Positions 5,818 to 8,156 of a stretch of 8,156 nt of DNA are shown one piece after another. The first letter of the stretch is position 1, and each line of letters begins with the position of its first letter. Source of the DNA: Nitrospinota bacterium (GTDB lineage Bacteria; Nitrospinota_A; UBA7883; JACRLM01); NCBI GenBank assembly GCA_015231995.1, contig JADGAO010000156.1:1-8156 (forward strand). Direction: 5' to 3'. The notes beneath the pieces are model-generated. The model searched no databases. It worked only from the letters and a program-made list of their open reading frames with translations, and had not been told where the DNA came from. The position numbers and the translations under genes were made by a program.

Positions 5818-7905
5818 TCACCTGATACGGACGGCCAGTTTCTCCAAAGCCTCGCGTATGGCCTTATGGCCGGCCACCGGCTCCTCGCACTCGAAGTCTT
5901 CGCATATGTAAAGCGTTGGTTCGCCACCTTCTGGTTTGAGGTCCCGGAATGGCTCCGGGGCGGTCTCCGGTTTATCGGGCAGAACAAACGACGTAACTGC
6001 TCCGGGGATAAAAGCGTTACGCAATTCCCTGTACAACTGGGAGACGACGGCCCCATCCGCTCCGCCGACGAGTATCAACTGCTTTGCCTCCCTATCCACC
6101 ATATCCGCCGTGCCAAGAGCTGTCCCCATATTGACAATGGAGGAACCCACGACAAGCTTCAGGTCGGCGGCGGCTCTTTTGGCGATATCGCCGTACTCCA
6201 TGTTTCCCGTGAGCGCGTAGAGCCTCGCCATGTTTCGCGTCATCATGGCGGAAGGGGAGGGGGTGGAACCGTCGAACCGGATTTTAAGCCTCACCAACGG
6301 CGTGTGCGCCCAGGGCGTGGTGAAGAAAAAGCCTCCCCGTCCGTTGTCGGTGAAAAGCTTTCTCGCCTGTTTTGCCATATCTTCCGCCACGGCAAGATGG
6401 GCGCTGTCCTGCGTCGCCTCGAAAAGGGTTAGCGCAAGGGATATGGCGCAGGCGTAATCTTCCAGAAAAGACTCTTCGCCCGTCCCCAACCCTTCGTAAT
6501 ATGAATGGCGGAGGACGTTTTTGACCGTCATGGAGTTCCTGATGAAATCCATTGTCCTTAACGCCGGGGTAAGATATTTTTCGTTGCCGGTGGCTTCGTA
6601 AACATGGACAAGGCTTTCGGCCATCAACGCCGACCAACTGGACAGGGCCATCTTCTCAAGAGCCGGAGCGGGGCGTTTTTTCAGAGTCTCGGCGCGCAAA
6701 ATCTCTTTTGCCGAAATCATCGTTTCGACGGACATGGCGGATTTAGGCGCGTCCGCAACCGCCGGAGCGGTCTTTTTATCGGACAGGTTCATATGCTCGG
6801 CAAATAACGCGCCCAATGAAGGGCCGAGGATTTTTATGGCGTCGCCTTTTGTCCAGAGGTAAAACGAACCGTCAGAATACTGCGACGCCCAAAACCCTCC
6901 GCCGGGGCGGTAAAGGTCGCCCAACACCCAGTTGGCGGTTTCCACGGCGACGTCCAGAAAAAATCTGTCTGCGGTGGGCGAATACATTTTTGTGTAAAGC
7001 GCGGACATCATCGCGTTTCGAGAGAGTATTTTCTCTAACCACGGGTTCGCCCACGAGTCGTCCGAAGCGTAGCGGAAAAAGCCGCCGTTGATATGGTCCC
7101 TTACGGCGCCCTGGGCCATCCATTCGAGGCTCATCTGAGCAAACGCCAGATCGTCCGAAACGGCGGCGTGGTTTTCCATGATAAACAACAGGGCAGGTTC
7201 GTTCGGGAATTTGGGCGTTTCCGCGAACCCTCCATTAGTCCGGTCGTAAAGTTTTCGCAGGGACTCCATTGTTTCTTCGGTGGACGGCTCCGGTTCACCG
7301 CTTCGTTTGGGCGAATTGACGGATGCGTAAGCCTCTTTGAGGATGATGGAGTTCTGCGTAAGACGATCCGGCTCCTCTACATATATCCGCAAAGCCTCGG
7401 TGGCGAGCTCTACAAGCCCGGGCGAACCGTCTCTCTGGCGGGCTGAGATAAAAGAACCCGCCCCGGAATATGGCGCGCCGTCTGGTTGGGCGAATATTGT
7501 CATGGGCCATCCGCTTTTGCCGACGGTCATGCGAAGGTACGCCTGGTAAAACAGGTCAAGGCCGGGCCGCTCCTGCCTGTCCACCATCACGGGGATGAAC
7601 TTATCGTTGATAAGCCGGGCCGCCTCCGGGTTTGAAAAAGTCTCCTGCGCCATGAGCCTGCAGTAGTGGCAGGAGAAATAGCCTATGGATATGAATAGCG
7701 GCTTATCGAGTTTTTTCGCCAGGTTCAACGCTTCCGGCCCCCACTCGCGCCATTCGACGGGGCTGTCTTTGTAGAGCCGCAGATACGGGCTTTTCGCTTT
7801 GGCCAGATGATTCTCTTTCGCCACGGACGCAGGCGGGAACAACATCAACGCGCAGAGCGCAAGCGCCGCCGACAGGCGGAAAACATGGCGCGTCGTCTTC
7901 TCCAA
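5818..7905 (-). CDS. Exported DUF255/YyaL-type protein with thioredoxin-like domain
   Basis: A 695-residue member of the YyaL/SPATA20 (DUF255) family: an N-terminal thioredoxin-like domain joined to an (alpha/alpha) barrel like those of glycosidases and epimerases. The family function is unsettled. Residues 1-29 form a signal peptide: RHVFR, the hydrophobic stretch LSAALALCALMLF, then PPASVA before KE. The Cys18 context (ALALC) is not a good lipobox. Then SPYLRLYKDSPVEW (39-52), GYFSCHYCRLM (75-85; Cys79/Cys82, where the family usually has CHWC), VDRQERP (108-114) and SGWPMTIF (131-138). Barrel motifs: GGFAETPKFP (225-234), DHINGGFFRY (270-279), SFYLWT (347-352), SSWSALMAES (422-431) and FLEDYA (480-485). 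The usual DDK before the SWN segment is EKM here. I start at the TTG 7905, with GGAGGA 10 bases upstream; a TTG at 7923 has no ribosome site. It is convergent with hemL and monocistronic as far as seen. Confidence 0.85.
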   Translation of the reverse strand: MEKTTRHVFRLSAALALCALMLFPPASVAKENHLAKAKSPYLRLYKDSPVEWREWGPEALNLAKKLDKPLFISIGYFSCHYCRLMAQETFSNPEAARLINDKFIPVMVDRQERPGLDLFYQAYLRMTVGKSGWPMTIFAQPDGAPYSGAGSFISARQRDGSPGLVELATEALRIYVEEPDRLTQNSIILKEAYASVNSPKRSGEPEPSTEETMESLRKLYDRTNGGFAETPKFPNEPALLFIMENHAAVSDDLAFAQMSLEWMAQGAVRDHINGGFFRYASDDSWANPWLEKILSRNAMMSALYTKMYSPTADRFFLDVAVETANWVLGDLYRPGGGFWASQYSDGSFYLWTKGDAIKILGPSLGALFAEHMNLSDKKTAPAVADAPKSAMSVETMISAKEILRAETLKKRPAPALEKMALSSWSALMAESLVHVYEATGNEKYLTPALRTMDFIRNSMTVKNVLRHSYYEGLGTGEESFLEDYACAISLALTLFEATQDSAHLAVAEDMAKQARKLFTDNGRGGFFFTTPWAHTPLVRLKIRFDGSTPSPSAMMTRNMARLYALTGNMEYGDIAKRAAADLKLVVGSSIVNMGTALGTADMVDREAKQLILVGGADGAVVSQLYRELRNAFIPGAVTSFVLPDKPETAPEPFRDLKPEGGEPTLYICEDFECEEPVAGHKAIREALEKLAVRIR

Positions 7906-7915
7906 CGATTCTAAA

Positions 7916-7921
7916 TCCTCC
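7916..7921 (-). promoter_or_regulatory. Ribosome binding site deciding a TTG start
   Basis: GGAGGA on the minus strand lies 10 bases before the TTG at 7905-7903. It overlaps the more distal in-frame TTG at 7923-7921, which therefore cannot use it. The site supports a 695-residue product whose signal peptide begins MEKTTRHVFR. Confidence 0.55.
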
Positions 7922-7953
7922 AATGTTGCAGAGCGCCCCGACGGGCCGCTCCA

Positions 7954-7983
7954 TGTATATTACTCCCGGCAGTGAAATGATAA
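7954..7983 (-). promoter_or_regulatory. Candidate promoter of the DUF255 gene
   Basis: Minus strand TTATCA (7983-7978) and TATACA (7959-7954), each 4 of 6 to consensus, are separated by 18 bases. This implies a leader of about 40 bases before the TTG at 7905. The match is weak, but it is the most AT-rich, best-spaced pair in the spacer. Confidence 0.28.
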
Positions 7984-8011
7984 TACATACTCTTCAGAGG
8001 AAGGCTCTTTT

Positions 8012-8156
8012 TGTCATCCTGAGGGAGTTCCTGAGGGATTCCGTTTTTTGTCATCCTGAGGGAGGCCCTGCGACCGAAGGATCGCGTTGTCATCCTGAAG
8101 GAGTCCTCGACTGAAGGATCAAAGTATAATAAAAATATTCCATTCGATAGATTCTT
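8012..8156. repeat. Cluster of three direct TGTCATCCTGAG repeats, last unit running off the window
   Basis: Units begin with TGTCATCCTGA at 8012, 8049 and 8088, so spacings are 37 and 39 bases. The second and third carry GAAGGATC near their ends (8076-8083, 8113-8120); the first is degenerate. After the third comes AAAGTATAATA and an AT-rich core ending GATTCTT at the window edge. This is the inverse of the left-end element. The core contains a perfect TATAAT but no matching -35. A facing partner unit is expected just past 8156. No gene is seen. Confidence 0.75.

Noticed and set aside
5773..6432. 219-codon plus-strand frame opposite the DUF255 gene
   Set aside because: Arg/Gly/His-rich antisense composition, begins in a repeat, and no family pattern.
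5910..7905. Lipoprotein reading of the DUF255 leader through Cys18
   Set aside because: The residues before the cysteine (ALAL) lack the small residue needed at -1 of a lipobox, while PPASVA fits signal peptidase I.
8012..8156. Short CRISPR-like array from the regular 37-39 base spacing
   Set aside because: The units are adjacent and diverged with no unique spacers of constant length, and no cas gene is in the window.

Overview
The window looks like chromosomal DNA of an uncultured, moderately GC-rich (by eye) Gram-negative bacterium. Supporting signs are a classical signal peptide on one protein, good AGGAG-type ribosome binding sites, frequent TTG/GTG starts, haem made by the C5 route (hemL), and intergenic spacers filled with short palindromic repeats. 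A Desulfobacterota/Nitrospinota-like source would fit, but nothing here is diagnostic and I do not assign a taxon.

Layout. Positions 1-200 hold a repeat element and a hairpin. Genes from 201 to 3231 all lie on the minus strand. In their own reading order they are: a large PEP-carboxykinase-like P-loop protein (3231-1438), a RelB/RelE-type toxin-antitoxin pair (1316-854, overlapping), the C-terminal stump of a second RelE-like toxin, and a pyridoxamine-5'-phosphate-oxidase-family flavoprotein (680-201). A 357-base divergent spacer (3232-3588) carries palindromic repeats and candidate promoters. On the plus strand follow S-methyl-5'-thioadenosine phosphorylase (3589-4440) and glutamate-1-semialdehyde aminomutase (4457-5734), 16 bases apart and probably co-transcribed. 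A double hairpin of about 60 bases separates hemL from the convergent minus-strand gene for an exported DUF255/YyaL-type thioredoxin-fold protein (7905-5818). The right end (8012-8156) is another repeat cluster.

Functional reading. mtnP (methionine/adenine salvage) and hemL (tetrapyrrole synthesis) are housekeeping genes with intact catalytic motifs. The TA pair plus toxin stump is a small accessory insert. The PEPCK-like protein is the least understood gene: the nucleotide-binding half is convincing, the N-terminal third is unfamiliar, and its substrate is unknown. The DUF255 protein is unusual in being predicted to leave the cytoplasm.

Two repeat families stand out. One is a GTAGGGGC...GCCCCTAC hairpin present at three intergenic sites, with compensatory base-pair changes between copies. 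The other is a TGTCATCCTGAG...GAAGGATC element found at both ends of the window in opposite orientation. I see no CRISPR array, tRNA, rRNA, transposase or clear defence island.
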